DNA of 64,000 bases from Thuidium tamariscinum (lineage: Eukaryota > Streptophyta > Bryopsida > Hypnales > Thuidiaceae). The stretch spans positions 25,303,052-25,367,051 of the forward strand of contig OX344755.2 of the NCBI GenBank assembly GCA_947034885.2, read 5' to 3'. Below the pieces are notes generated by a model, which ran no database searches, had not been told where the DNA came from, and was given only the letters and a program-made list of their open reading frames with translations. Numbering within the stretch: the stretch's first letter is position 1; every line of letters starts with the position of its first letter. Below are positions 1-11,400 of the stretch, piece after piece. The position numbers and the translations under genes were made by a program.

Positions 1-169
1 GGGTTTAGTATTTGGCGGTTGGCCACTTTTGTTGAGATGGTTAATTGGTTGCTTCTATTTAGGGTTGGTTGTCTTCACCATTTGACAATTCTTCATGTAA
101 AGAGTCGATGCTCTTGTTATCATTGGTGTTGCTTTGATGTTTTAGATTTTAAAATACTCAATCTTTCAA

Positions 170-440
170 GGGTTGCTTCACTTGTAAGTATCACTTCAAC
201 TTGTTAATTGTTTATTGTTATGTGGAAAACTTACTATTCAAGTTGTTAATTGTTATGGAAAACAATTAAACTTTGTTGATTGTTTTGTGGGAAACTATTT
301 AAGTTGAGTAAATTGTTATGGAAAACGATTCAACTTTGTTGATTGTTATGCTTCAATACTTTAAGTTGTTAATTGTTGTTGTTTTTGTCAAAAACTGTTC
401 AACTTGTTAATTCTTATGTTTCAAGAGTTCAACTTGTTAC
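170..440. repeat. Irregular ~50-bp tandem repeat (CAACTTGTTAATTGTTATG)
   Basis: The phrase CAAGTTGTTAATTGTTATGG, or close variants, recurs about six times, each followed by a GAAAAC-like block. Unit length varies and there is no open frame across the array. The flanks 1-169 and 441-640 show nothing I can assign. Confidence 0.6.
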
Positions 441-640
441 TGAATGACCTCCAGTTTAGAAGTCAAGTTAGATGATTGACTCACTCCTTCAATTTTTTTT
501 ATTGCAACAAGAAGCATATCCGACACACATTATGCTTTTCTTTTGTATTTCAATGAAAATCTACCATTGACGTCTTCCATTGAAACTTGTCTTTCAATTG
601 AAGGGGTGAAATTTGAAAGCCCTTCAATATAAAATTCATA

Positions 641-1960
641 TGAGGGCTTCAATTTGGACTGTTGCTCCCTGCCCCTTCTGCAAGTTGGGAGATGCAGTTA
701 GCTGGGCCTGTCATTTTTGGGTTCTCTAAGTTCCTAGTTGACCCATTATAGAGACATGCCCTTCAGTTGTCCTCCTGGCCCAACTTCCAATGTCCCTGCC
801 TAGCTAGAGGTGGAAGATCCCAGGATCCCCCGCCTATTGGTCCGTCTTTGGGTTCCCTCCTTCTCTTTCTCCTTGTTGACGGAGCCTCCCTGCCCGCCCA
901 CTTCCATGTCCTAGGACTAGGCTAGGCTGGATTTGATCCGGTCCCCTCTGCGCTCCCCGTCCAGGCCTCCGAAAACAAAGTTGACCAATGCAACAGCAGT
1001 TGGCGTCCCTATACCAATAGAGACTTGACGGGGAAAGGAAAGGGATTGATGAGGCTCCCGAGAACAACCTTCGTCACCAGGAGGGAAAAAGACATTTGCA
1101 TGGTAGGGATTCCACGGGATGGCACTGGACATGTAGGTCTGCTTCCGCGAGTTCATGCCAAAATATCTTTACTTCTCTCAGTTCGACAATTTGGCAAACA
1201 GATAAGAAGTTTTTTGTTTTCAACACTTTAGAAGGACATTCCTAATATTGGATCCCAACTTTCTCTTCATGTGTGAAAGTGTTTGTTCTTCGAATTCTAC
1301 TTTTTCTGAAGACCAATTTCTCCAGATTTCTAGAAAAAGTTGTCACTAATATTTTTTTTTAAATAATTTCGATGCCTTCCCAATTGTCCCGAGTTCTTTC
1401 TTTCCGAAGCTGACCTCCACGTACGGTAATGATGGGGGAGGGTAGTGGCTCGGCAGGGCCTTTTCGGTGGTTGGTTCCCTGGGCAAGAGAGCAGCGAGAC
1501 CAGGCTACCGGCTCCTCCCCGGTTGTTCTCGCAGCCCTCCACTCCGCAGCTGGCGGGCTGGCTGGTTCCTCAGCAGAAAAGGCCGCCCAGCCGGGCCGGG
1601 CGGGGCGGGCGGGAGCGCGGGGGAAGTGAAGCGAAGGGAATCTTTGTCTGGAGGAGGATCCAGTCCTCCGCCCTGGCCTGGGAGAAGCCAGAGAGGGCAG
1701 CCCAGCTGGCTGGACTGCTGGACCCCGCCTGGGTGGGACTCAAACTGAAGTTAGCAGTAAGTTACTAACTGATCCTTCAGTTAACTTACCCTTTTTTCCC
1801 TCAGTTGCCCTGGCTGGCTTTTCTCCTTCCTTCCTTCCGCTCAGCCGGGGACTCGGCCGGGCCGGCTGATTCGCTGCTTCCCGAATCGAGCTTCGTTCAC
1901 TTCTTCCCGGCAGCTGACTGGGGACGGGACCAGATGTCGTGGAATCAAGGGGCCGTGAAA
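641..1960. other. GC-rich, CpG-containing island, gene-like but unassigned
   Basis: This segment stands out from its AT-rich surroundings, with the highest GC at about 1430-1960. It contains a GTAAGTT donor-like site near 1756 and pyrimidine-rich AG sites (for example around 1803), so it could be the promoter and leader of a plus-strand gene whose first coding frame is the short frame at 1984. A 79-codon minus-strand frame (917-1156) crosses its left half, but it has no recognisable domain and I do not call it. Inverted AACTGAAG / CTTCAGTT blocks lie at about 1743-1782. It could instead be the remnant of a GC-rich mobile element. Confidence 0.35.
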
Positions 1961-1983
1961 ACGAGAGAATAACTTACTCAGCC

Positions 1984-2118
1984 ATGGCAGACATAAGCTA
2001 CTCCAGCCCTAAAAGCACCCTCCGTCGCTCTTTTCAGGGAAATTGGAAATCACCAAATAAGGAACTCAGGGAGTCGAACAACACACCACCATACCCTTAC
2101 AATATGGAGGAATGGTGA
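1984..2118 (+). CDS. Short 44-residue reading frame after the GC island (hypothetical)
   Basis: The ATG lies in a good plant context (GCCATGG). The frame encodes MADISYSSPKSTLRRSFQ and continues with Asn, Pro, Tyr and Trp-rich residues to a TGA at 2116-2118. It sits directly downstream of the GC-rich island, where a first coding exon would be expected. I recognise no family. It may be a real small protein, the first exon of a longer gene (a CAG/GG junction occurs after residue 18), or chance. It has no signal peptide or membrane segment. Confidence 0.3.
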   Translation: MADISYSSPKSTLRRSFQGNWKSPNKELRESNNTPPYPYNMEEW

Positions 2119-3393
2119 AAATCCTCATTGTTGCGGAGAGAAAAATAGTATTTAAAAAAAGGTTCAGATGGGGCTCATTTTGTTTTAGAGGATGGAAATA
2201 CAATTGGTTTGTTTCAAAGATTTTGTTAAAATCTTTCAATCTATGTGGTCAAATGGGCCAAAAGTTGTTCTATACATTGACTCACTTGTTTAATATACTT
2301 TTGTATGGGTAGATTACAAAAACATGTTTATTTTGGGATTCAAGACAAGGCATCAAAAATTGACAATTGGAGACTTTTCTGTTTCCAAAACACCCTCCAT
2401 CCTTTAAGGATTTAGAATGCACAAGCACAACGACACAACTAATGTGACAAAATTAGGCAACGAAAAACTTTTTTGTGGAATAGCTACACTAATAATGACA
2501 TTTAGTGTTTGCACCACTAATTAATTGCAAACTCTAACACTAAATGTCAACAACACTACTAGTATTACAACTATATGATTATTATTTGTCAATTTCTATA
2601 ATATTCAATAGAATTTATATTGACATGTAGCACTTGCACTAAATTAGGATTTTTTTGTTTTCATTTTTATAAAATACTATAGTGGCAATATGAAATGTTG
2701 TTGTGGTTCTCCAAATATTTCATCATTCATCCACATATTGGTTATAAAATATTACATTAGCACATGTCACATATTCATATTCATGTTTTTATCCACAATC
2801 TAGTGATTTCATCCAAAATCTTTTTTAATTTAAAGTTTTTGGGAAGTTTCATCCAAGATTTTATTGTTTATATTCTAAAAGGCTTGGTGCTAGGTTCATT
2901 AATTTGGTGCAAATTGACAACAAAAATCCTACCCTAAATGTCATAAACACCATACTAGTTATGTTACCAATACTAAATGTCAATCTAAATATTATTTGTC
3001 AATTGAATATGAATTAGAACGAATCAAATAGTATGGCAAGTAACACTAAATGTAATACAATACAAAATATCATTATTAAGATAGTGAATGTCAAGCTTTT
3101 TGAACTTACTTGGACCCATGAAGTCCTTTGTGGTTTGCCCATCTTGCTTGATAGGAAATTAAAACTCTCCCTTTTCACTCCCCACTTTTGGTCCTAAAAG
3201 AATGCCATAATAAAATTTGTCCACATCAAAGTTAGTTCATTAAATTTTGTACAATATGGCCATGGCAACTAATCAAGCTAGCTAAGTATATATGCCCAAA
3301 AGAAAGAAATAAAATGTGAAAGAACATAAACTCTTGAGCAAAAGAATAGGTACAATTTTAATGGGCCCACATTTTCAAGATCTTGATTGTTGA
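2119..3393. other. AT-rich stretch with a hairpin and CACTAA-type motifs
   Basis: No gene is visible. A perfect 14-bp inverted repeat (TGACATTTAGTGTT at 2496-2509, its complement at 2536-2549) forms a hairpin, and ACTAAATGTCA-like motifs recur to about 3090. This resembles the subterminal region of a DNA transposon, but no element ends were found. Confidence 0.35.
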
Positions 3394-3397
3394 TTAA

Positions 3398-4303
3398 CCC
3401 ATGAAGGACCAAGGCCTTTTTTCTGTCAAAAAACTCTCAAAATTGCCATTTTTGTTGCATTCACCCAAGAAAACAATTGTTTTTTAATAATCTAACCATA
3501 GGATCTTCTACTTAACTTGATTGAGATCAGGTGGTAAAAATTTCATGAAGTTTGACCGTACAAATTGGAAGATATGAGCATTCAAAGTTTGAAATTCAAG
3601 TTTTTTTGAACTATGGTTTGCAATTTCAGATTACTTTGACTGGCATTTGTAAAAAGAATTGAACTATAGAATTTGAATTTTTTTGTGTTAAAAAATTGAG
3701 TTGAGAGTCTAGGAAAAAAATTTCAGACAAAAAACAATTGATTTTCATTCTTTAAGAAATTGTTAAGTAGATGTAGGTCCAAGATTGAAAGAAAAACTAA
3801 ATGGTTAATAACTCTAAGATGGTATCGAAATACAATAATCCCAATGGTGAGATTGTTCTAGCAAGTAAACATAACCTTGTCCAATAATTTTTTTTGACAA
3901 ATTGTGAAAATTGCATTAAAAATGAATCCTATAGGTTATTTTTTGAAGAAATTGTTTAGATTGCCTTCAAAACAAGATTGTCCATAACTTTCTCATTGTA
4001 AGTCCAAATAGAATGAATCAAAGCTTCACTTATAGGTAAAAATATACTATTTTAGAAAAAAAAAAAATTAATTAAATTTTGACTTTTTGCAAAAAAAATT
4101 CTACCTGCCGAATGAAAATTTGGGCTTTTTGTGGTATAACTTTTGCTCCCAGCCACCAATTGAAATAAAAATTACATTCCCATGAAGCTAATCAATTTTC
4201 CTATCTTATGAGAAAGTTTCAAAAATATTCATTAAAAATTGAGATCTACGGAACCTACCCGAACTCCAAATTGTCCCCCTAAGGGACAATGGTCCTTTAG
4301 GGG
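3398..4303 (-). mobile_element. TTAA-flanked TIR element, copy 1 (906 bp, non-autonomous)
   Basis: The element is flanked on both sides by TTAA (3394-3397 and 4304-4307). Its ends are inverted: CCCATGAAGGACCA at the left against the complement of TGGTCCTTTAGGGG at the right. The interior has no open frame. It is homologous, in inverse orientation, to the copy at 7014-7957: both share the GAAGCTTTGATTCATT / AGAAAGTTATGG block and a CCATTGGGATT block. TTAA duplication with ends starting CCC is the pattern of piggyBac-like elements. Sola3 elements also use TTAA, so the superfamily is an inference. Confidence 0.7.
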
Positions 4304-4307
4304 TTAA

Positions 4308-5029
4308 ACAATAAACTTATTCATTAAATCCATTTGTCTTTCACATATTTTAGTTTCTATTTCTACTACTACAAAAATATTTGAAGCAAGCCCAAGTGTT
4401 CTAAAGAGATCGTAGTAAAGAAACCATGTAAGATGAAGAGAGGTTGTTTAGCTACCATAATTTTTACATACATTAGATGATTTTCTTGAAGTGATCAATT
4501 TTCCAAGCATGACTCATGTATAATTTATATCATGATTTACAATTTGGAAATTCTAAGAGATATATAATAGTAACAATTCTTGTTGTGTTTTTACTTGGAT
4601 ACATCTATAACCACATAAATCCATATCCATATTAGATATGGTTGGTAATTTTTATTTTAATATTTTCAATACACACAGTCTTTTGAGATGTTTTATTTGG
4701 TTTTGATGAGAAAATAAGTATTGCTTCCAATTTTGTCTAATAGAATGTACAATTACCTCAAGATGTAAATAGATAGGGCCTTTGCTACTTATAGATGCTT
4801 GATTTTGTTTTTTAAAATTGAGCAAATACAATTGGATTCTATGTTTGATTCTAGCCTAAGGATGTCTCTACGTCAAATCCTACAGTACCTTCTAAGCAAT
4901 GGATCTTCAATATAGGTCATATTCTAAAGTTTGAGTGAGATTAGTCTATCCTAGTTTCAATTCCCTCAAATTTCTAGTCTATTTTGATTTCAGTCAAATT
5001 TATAAATTCCCTAATTCCTTCCCTATTTG
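4308..5029. other. AT-rich intergenic DNA, nothing assigned
   Basis: No coding frame, repeat or RNA gene could be supported here. Confidence 0.5.
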
Positions 5030-5690
5030 ACTCCTTAAATCTCTAAGCATGTCTTAAGTGTACTTCAACTTCCTAATTCATACCTACTTTATCTTTATTT
5101 TGATTTTCTTTTTAGTTTTCTATTACAACTCTATTTCATTTCCAATTCTAACTCTATATCAGTTTCCTTCTCCACTTCTACATTGATTTTTTCCTCTACC
5201 TCAATTTCTTTTTCCACTTCTACATTGATTTTTTCCTCTATTTCAATTTCCTTTTCCACTTCTACATTGATTTTTCCTCTACTTCAATTTCCTTGTCCTA
5301 TTTCTATTTTAATTTGTTTCTATTCTACTTTGATTTTTTACACTACTTCTATTTGATATTTTCTTTAAAGTCTACTTTAGTCTACCTCACTAGTTCTATT
5401 TCACTTCCTTTAATTTCTTATGCTAATTCTATTTTTAATTGTCTTCCCTAATTCTACTTAATTATCTTTAATCTTTTAATCCTAATTCTACTTCTACTTC
5501 TATTTCTACTTTAATTTCCCTTTCTAATTCTATCTTAATTTTAAATTCCTAATTTTCTTCTAATTTCACTTAATTTTTTTTTCTAAATTATATCTTAATT
5601 TTTTATTTAACTTCCGAGTCTACTTTAATTTTCTATTCTAATCCTATTTCTACTTTAATTTCCTATTCTAATTTTCAAATCTAAATTCCT
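5030..5690. repeat. Pyrimidine-rich strand-asymmetric tract with a 47-bp tandem repeat
   Basis: About 650 bp of the plus strand is dominated by T and C, with repeats of TTCTA, TTTCTACTT and AATTTCC. At about 5165-5300 a unit of about 47 bp (CACTTCTACATTGATTTTT then CCTCTA..TCAATTTC) is repeated three times. The rest looks like decayed copies of related short units. Confidence 0.65.
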
Positions 5691-7009
5691 GAAATGAGAC
5701 AATTAGTGAGAGAGGAGATTATGGCATACTTCCTCTATTACAACAGTTGTGGCCTTTGTCCCTAATTGTTCAAGTGTCATAGTTGGTTACTCCACCATTT
5801 GAATGCCACAAAGTAAGGCATCAATGTTTTTTTCACTATAAACTATTCTCAACTTGTTCCTAATTTGAATTTAGATGCAATTATTTGCTTCTTATCCCCA
5901 ATTGGACTCCATCCTTCTTTTCCTCTTTTTCTTCTACCTTCTCCTCCCTTGACTTGTCTCCCATACCTTTGACTAGGATAGTTGGTCTTACAAATTTTCT
6001 TACATTACAAATTTCTAGGTGAAATTCTAATAATGCAAATTTCTACTTGTAAGATGTGTATCTACTTGGAAGTTTTGATGTACCTCTACTAATTAGAGCC
6101 TATGAAATGTATGCTACTTCCTAGTGGAACTACCTAATTTGAATCTAATGGATCATTTACAGTCCACAAGGCTTTGTGATATGGGTTCTTACTTCTATTT
6201 AGACTTTCCCCCTCTTCTACCATCATCACTTCATTTTCCTATCATTGACTTCAATTATAATATGTGAGGTCATTTCCCTATTGTTGACCTCGATTATAAT
6301 ATGTGAGGTTGTGAGGGAGAGGGAGAGAAAGAGGAAAAGAGAGAAAGAGAGAGCTTGGTACAAGGTAATTCTCTTCTTCTAAAAGTGTTATCTCCTCTTC
6401 TAATCTATTTGATTCTTTATGCAATCCTATCCTACCTCTACCTCCTTCTATCTTTCCTACTTATTTTTCCCAATTAGCTTGGCTTTAATAGAAAAACTTG
6501 AATTTATAGTAGTTGAGAGTCTCTTGCTTTGCTTTTGGTTTGAAATGCCCTACCAGCTACCTAGTTATTAGTCCTAGTTATAAGCTAGTTACTTGTATAG
6601 TAGCCTCACTTGATACCACATAGTTGCTTGGTCACAATGGCTTGTAGAAATACTTGTCCGGATTCCTCTAACACAGTAATCCAATCGCAGTTACTCACTT
6701 ATAGTATCTAACTGCAATATTCAACCTACAATCCCTAGAGGATGATTGGGGATAATTGGGGTGATTGGGGATGATTAGGGATATATGACTAGGAAAACTA
6801 GGAGACGGGATGGCTAGACGAGTTTTCTTTTTCTTTTTCTTTTTTTACCTTCTCTTTTTTGTATTGACCAAACTAAACAAAGAGGATTAGTAGAAAAAGA
6901 AGGTAGACATAGAAAAGCATGGACAAGGCTAAGGGAAGAATATGACCATAGAACCTATTATCTTGCTTATGCATTCTAGTTTACTATTCTACTTTTAGAG
7001 GCTAAACCA
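5691..7009. other. AT-rich intergenic DNA with a short duplication and a GA tract
   Basis: A ~50-bp direct duplication (CAATTATAATATGTGAGGT and GATTATAATATGTGAGGT) lies at about 6238-6310, followed by a purine tract of GAGGGAGAG and AAAGAG repeats to 6355. No gene is visible. Confidence 0.5.
6748..6780 (+). other. Candidate G-quadruplex motif
   Basis: Four G runs (GGGG, GGGG, GGGG, GGG) are separated by loops of 6, 5 and 7 bases. This meets the usual G3+N1-7 rule. It lies in otherwise AT-rich DNA with no gene nearby. Confidence 0.5.
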
Positions 7010-7013
7010 TTAA

Positions 7014-7957
7014 CCCCTAAAGGACCAAACTGCGTTTTTTGGCAACATACTGATTTTGGGCAACTTACTACGGATGGAGTTTTTATTCCTTTTCTTTGAA
7101 ATTTTTACACAACATGTGTCTAAGGAGTAGTTTTATGGCCCAACAATTTTCATGACTTTTGACTACATGGTTAAAAGTTATGACATGATATGTTGTTTCC
7201 TTTGTTCGACGGGCAACCCGGGCAGCCAAAAAAACTTCTTTAAAAATTACTTTTTTTTAAAACTAAAATTTGAAATTGATTTCTTTGATTTTTATCTAAG
7301 TGGAAAGCTTTGAATCATTTCATTTTGATTAATGAGTCAAAAGTTATGGGGAATTTTAGTTTGAGGTAGTTTGTGTTTAGTTATAGAATCTCTACACTAC
7401 AAAAAAAGTTTGAGATTCTTTATTTAATTCAATTTTTAATATTTTTGAAAAAAAATAAAAGCATTGGGTGTATATTGTTTAATACAACATTACAACCATT
7501 GGGATTGTCCTCTTTTAACTCTATAAATAAATTTTTAATAATTTAGTATTTTGGCTCATTTTCTACTTCGTTCTACTTACTATTTTTTCCTATATGTTGT
7601 ACAATTCCAAATGATGTAAAAAATTTCAAGCATGTAGCCAACTTCACTTAAAAATTGAATCTAAAGAGTTAAAATCATTTTGAACATTTTTCCATACAAA
7701 TATGGTCTTTTGAAGTGCAGTTGCCTAGATTTTCGTTGTGGTTAAAAAATGATTTTTGTCTCTTCAAACACTAATATCTTGCAATCTACATGGCGGAAAT
7801 TTCTGAATTTTTTTTCACATCTTCTAAAACTTGTGTTCTAAAATATCCTATGGTTACTTTTGTCTAAGAAATTTTTTTTCTTAAAATTTGATAGTTGTCT
7901 AATAAATGATCATTTTGAAGCAGTTTTGGTGAAAACATAGTCAAAAACCTTTAGGAT
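7014..7957 (+). mobile_element. TTAA-flanked TIR element, copy 2 (944 bp, non-autonomous)
   Basis: TTAA is present at 7010-7013 and 7958-7961. The left end CCCCTAAAGGACCA is the inverse of the right end of the copy at 3398-4303. The right end, CCTTTAGGAT, is diverged. Interior homology with copy 1 runs through AAGCTTTGAATCATTTC, AAAAGTTATGG and CCATTGGGATTGTC. There is no transposase frame, so it would depend on an enzyme encoded elsewhere. Confidence 0.68.
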
Positions 7958-7961
7958 TTAA

Positions 7962-8619
7962 AAGGCATTTGAGGGCAAGAGAAGCCTATTTGAAGGTTGT
8001 TTACTTCTATATTCCCTATGTTATTTAGAAATTGCAAATCAACCCCTATTGGGTGAAATTTTGAAATTTTTGAAAAACAAACAAATTCTAAAAGTGTTAA
8101 GAAATCTACATTTTAAAAAAAATTTAAAAAAATTTAAAAAAATTAATTATTTTTTTCTGACATAATAGTCTCTTGACACTACAAGGGAAATGGGCCCTAA
8201 TCTAAAGAAATTTTGACAGAATAGTGTCCGAAATGACAGCCACATGTCCGAAATGACACCCACGACTTGTGAAATTTTGCTTTTTGTCAATACAATCAAT
8301 ATTGCAATGTCTGTCAAATTTCTTGTCAATATTCTTGTCAATTTCTCAATTAATTTTGACAAACAAAGTTAATGTTTTTCTAGAAATCCAAGAAATTTTA
8401 GTATAAAATTTTTATTTTAGATATAAAATGATGTAGCTATCATTTACTAACTTTATAAAAAAATTACAACTCATTACAATGTTTAACCATTCCTTCAACA
8501 CTTGCACATTAGTTGTCTTCGTGAGAGAGAAACTCCCTATATATATGATGAGGTGAGAGGTCGACCAACCCATATGGGATAAGTGATTTTTTGAAGTTGT
8601 GAGCTCATAGTGAAGTTAA
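7962..8619. other. AT-rich intergenic DNA
   Basis: No gene is visible. A CACTACAAGGGAAATGGG string at 8177 looks like a lone CACTA-type end, but no matching TAGTG end was found. Confidence 0.4.
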
Positions 8620-9000
8620 AAATCCGTAACTTTGTAATGAAACTAAGATTTTAGACTTCATTTTAGCATAGTAGAATGTCTTTTTTCAAAAAACTTTGAA
8701 CTAAGACTAGTTAGAATATGAATTGGAGTTTCAATTTCAAAAATAATTTTGACATTTCATGTTTTCAATCAAAATTTATAGGCAGATTTCAAAGAGGAAG
8801 TTTCAAAAAAATACTAAGAACAATTTCAAACACCTCTTTGAAATTTCATAACTTTTGATTGGAAACTTGAAATGTCAAAAGAATTTTTGGATGCAAAACT
8901 TGAGTTTATTTTCTAACTAATGTTAATTCAATTTTTTTTGAAAAGAACATTCTTCTATGCCTAAATGAGGTCTGAAATCCTACTTTCAACACAATTCCTA
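8620..9000. mobile_element. Foldback (long inverted repeat) element, ~380 bp
   Basis: The left arm (about 8620-8795) and right arm (about 8825-9000) are imperfect complements along most of their length. For example TTTAGCATAGTAGAATG pairs with the complement of CATTCTTCTATGCCTAAA, and CAGATTTCAAAGAGG with the complement of CCTCTTTGAAATTT. A related half copy lies at 47480-47640, so this is a dispersed family. There is no coding frame. Confidence 0.6.
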
Positions 9001-9699
9001 TTTCTAATTTAATGTGTTATTTCAATTTATAATGTTATAAGATATCATTGATTCTTTTCCAATGGCAAAACAATTGCACTCAAGATGTAATATTTTTACC
9101 TTTGATCCTATATTTTCAACCTTGCAAGGGCCACTTTGACCACGTGAAGCACATAATGTCATTCTTCTTAAGATTTTGTATTAGTTTCCCAGTACTTCTA
9201 CAAAGTAGGGACAGAAATTTTTGCATTTTTGCATTCAAGTAGAAAAGGCACACAAATTGTTGTCTACCTATTAAATTTGGAATATACATTTTTATGAGTT
9301 GATTACCTTAGTTTCAAGGTAAAATTTTTGGCCTAGAGATGTATGACAATGAATTCATTATTCATTTATCAACTTGTAAATTTTTCAAGATGATTTAGAA
9401 GTTTCATTGTGAGTATTGAAGATAATTATACACCTCATTTTTCTAAATAAAAATTCTAATCATGCACTCTCCTTTAACATAGACAATCTTCAAAAATATC
9501 ATTTAATGGTCATTCAAAAGTTGTCTACTTGTCTTACAAGCATTTCATGTCCAAGTTTGGAAATGACAAGAATTTGGTTGTATAAGCAACATGGTCATTG
9601 CATTTTAAAGCACAACAATGATCAATGTTGGCATGAATTGAGCTAGACATATGATGCAAGAGGGTTTCTGTATGGATGGTGGTTGTTGAGTGTTTTAGT
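9001..9699. other. AT-rich intergenic DNA, nothing assigned
   Basis: Only short frames without recognisable features occur here. Confidence 0.4.
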
Positions 9700-11400
9700 G
9701 AGGTGGTAAAGGTAGCAAAAATTTGGGTGAAAATTTGTAGATGTTGTAATGAGTTGATTGCACATTGATTTGATTGGTATAGATGGTGAGAATTTGGAGA
9801 TCACAAATGCTAGAGTGAATTGATTGAATACAACATGGAATTGATAGATAAAAGTGGTGAAAATCAGGGTGATTGTAAATGCTACAATGAGTTGATTGAA
9901 CAAAGAATGATTTGATTGATAAAGGTAAAGAGAATTCGGGTGATTATAAATGCTATAGTGAATTGATTGAATACATCACATATTTGATTGGTAATTAAAA
10001 GTGGTGAGAAGTCAGGGATTCATAGGTGTTGTAGTGAGTTGATTGAACATAGCGATTTGATTGGTAATGATTGTGAGAATTTGGACAATTACAAATGCTA
10101 CAATGAGTTGATTGAGTACATCATGGATTTGATTATTAGAGGTGGTGAGAATATGGGTGGTCATAAAATATTCATTTTTCATTGTAGATGCTACAATGAA
10201 TTGATTGAACACAATACAAATTTGATTGATAAATGTAGTGAGAATTTTGGTAATTGCAAATGATGCTATGAGTTGATTGAATATGTTAATTTGATTGGTA
10301 AAGATGGTGAGAGAAATTGAGGGATCACAAATGTTGTAGTAAATTATTAAGCACAATAATAATTTAATTGGTAAAGATAGTGAGAATTCAGAGGATCATA
10401 GAGGCTATCATGAGTTGATTGAATACAACACATACTTGATTGGTAAATGAGGTGGTGAGAATGTGGGTGAGAATTTGTTGATGTTGTAGTGAATTGATTG
10501 GATACAAAGATTTGATTGGTAAAAATGGTGAAAATTTGGGTGAAAAATTTGTGGATGTTGTAGTGAATTGATTGTGTACAAAGATTTGATTGAACACAGT
10601 GATTTGATTGAAAAAGGTGGTGAGCATTTGGTAATTACAAATACTACAATTAGGCAATTGAATATAACATTGATATGATTGGAAAAGGTAGTGAGAATTT
10701 GGGGATTATAGATACTACAATGAGTTGACTAAGTATAACATTGATTTGATTAGTAAAGGTTGTCAAAATTTGGAGAATCATAGATGCTATAGTGAATTGA
10801 TTGAACGCAAGATGGATTTGATTGGTAAAGGTTGTCAAAATTTAGAGAATTACAAATGCTACAGTGAATTGATTGAATGGAAGACGGATTTGATTGATAA
10901 AGGTTGTAAGAATTTAGAGAATCACAGATGCTATAGTGAATTGATTGAACGCAAGACGGATTTGATTGGTAAAGGTTGTAAGAATTTGGAGAATCGCAGA
11001 TGCTATAGTGAATTGATTGAATGTAAGACGGATTTGATTGGTAAAGGTTGTAAGAATTTAGAGAATCACAAATACTATAGTGAATTGATTGAACGCAAGA
11101 CGGATTTGATTGGTTAAGGTAGTGAAAATTGAAGTATTATAGATGCTATAGTCAGTGATTGAGGATAGTGATTCAATGATTGGTAAAGGTGGTGAGAATT
11201 TGGGAGACATAGATCATGCTACAATAAATTGATTGAGCGCAACATTGATTTAATTGGTAAAGGTGGTGCAAAATTAAATGATCTTAGATGTTACAATGAG
11301 CTAATTGAGTGCAATCTTGGTTTGATTGATAAATGTGGTGCAAATTTGGATGATCATAGATGTTGTAATGAGTTGATTGAATACAATATCAATTCAATTG
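9700..11400. repeat. 72-bp tandem array (~23 units), open on both strands in places
   Basis: A unit containing GAATTGATTGAA, GATTTGATTGGTAAAGG and GAGAATCACAAATGCTA repeats across 1.7 kb. Between 10791 and 11079 the same landmark recurs exactly every 72 bp and units are nearly identical; the left part is degenerate. Because 72 is a multiple of three, the clean part stays open for 130 codons (10725-11117, plus strand) as a 24-residue repeat with the core CYSELIERKTDLIGKGC. Frame breaks in flanking units and the open minus strand argue for a minisatellite rather than a gene, though a repeat protein is not excluded. Confidence 0.8.

Noticed and set aside
917-1156. 79-codon minus-strand frame in the left GC-rich segment
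   Set aside because: No recognisable domain, no start context and no supporting neighbour; kept only as a remark on the GC island.
7395-7410. CACTACAAAAAAAG string as a CACTA end
   Set aside because: It lies inside a TTAA-flanked element, with no matching TAGTG end or 3-bp duplication; a chance match.
8177-8345. CACTACAAGGGAAATGGG as the left end of a CACTA element
   Set aside because: No inverse end within reach; could be a lone remnant but the element cannot be delimited.
10012-10838. Minus-strand frames of 114, 89 and 62 codons in the 72-bp array
   Set aside because: They are products of a stop-poor tandem unit, with Asn/Gln/Ile-rich sequence and frame changes between units.
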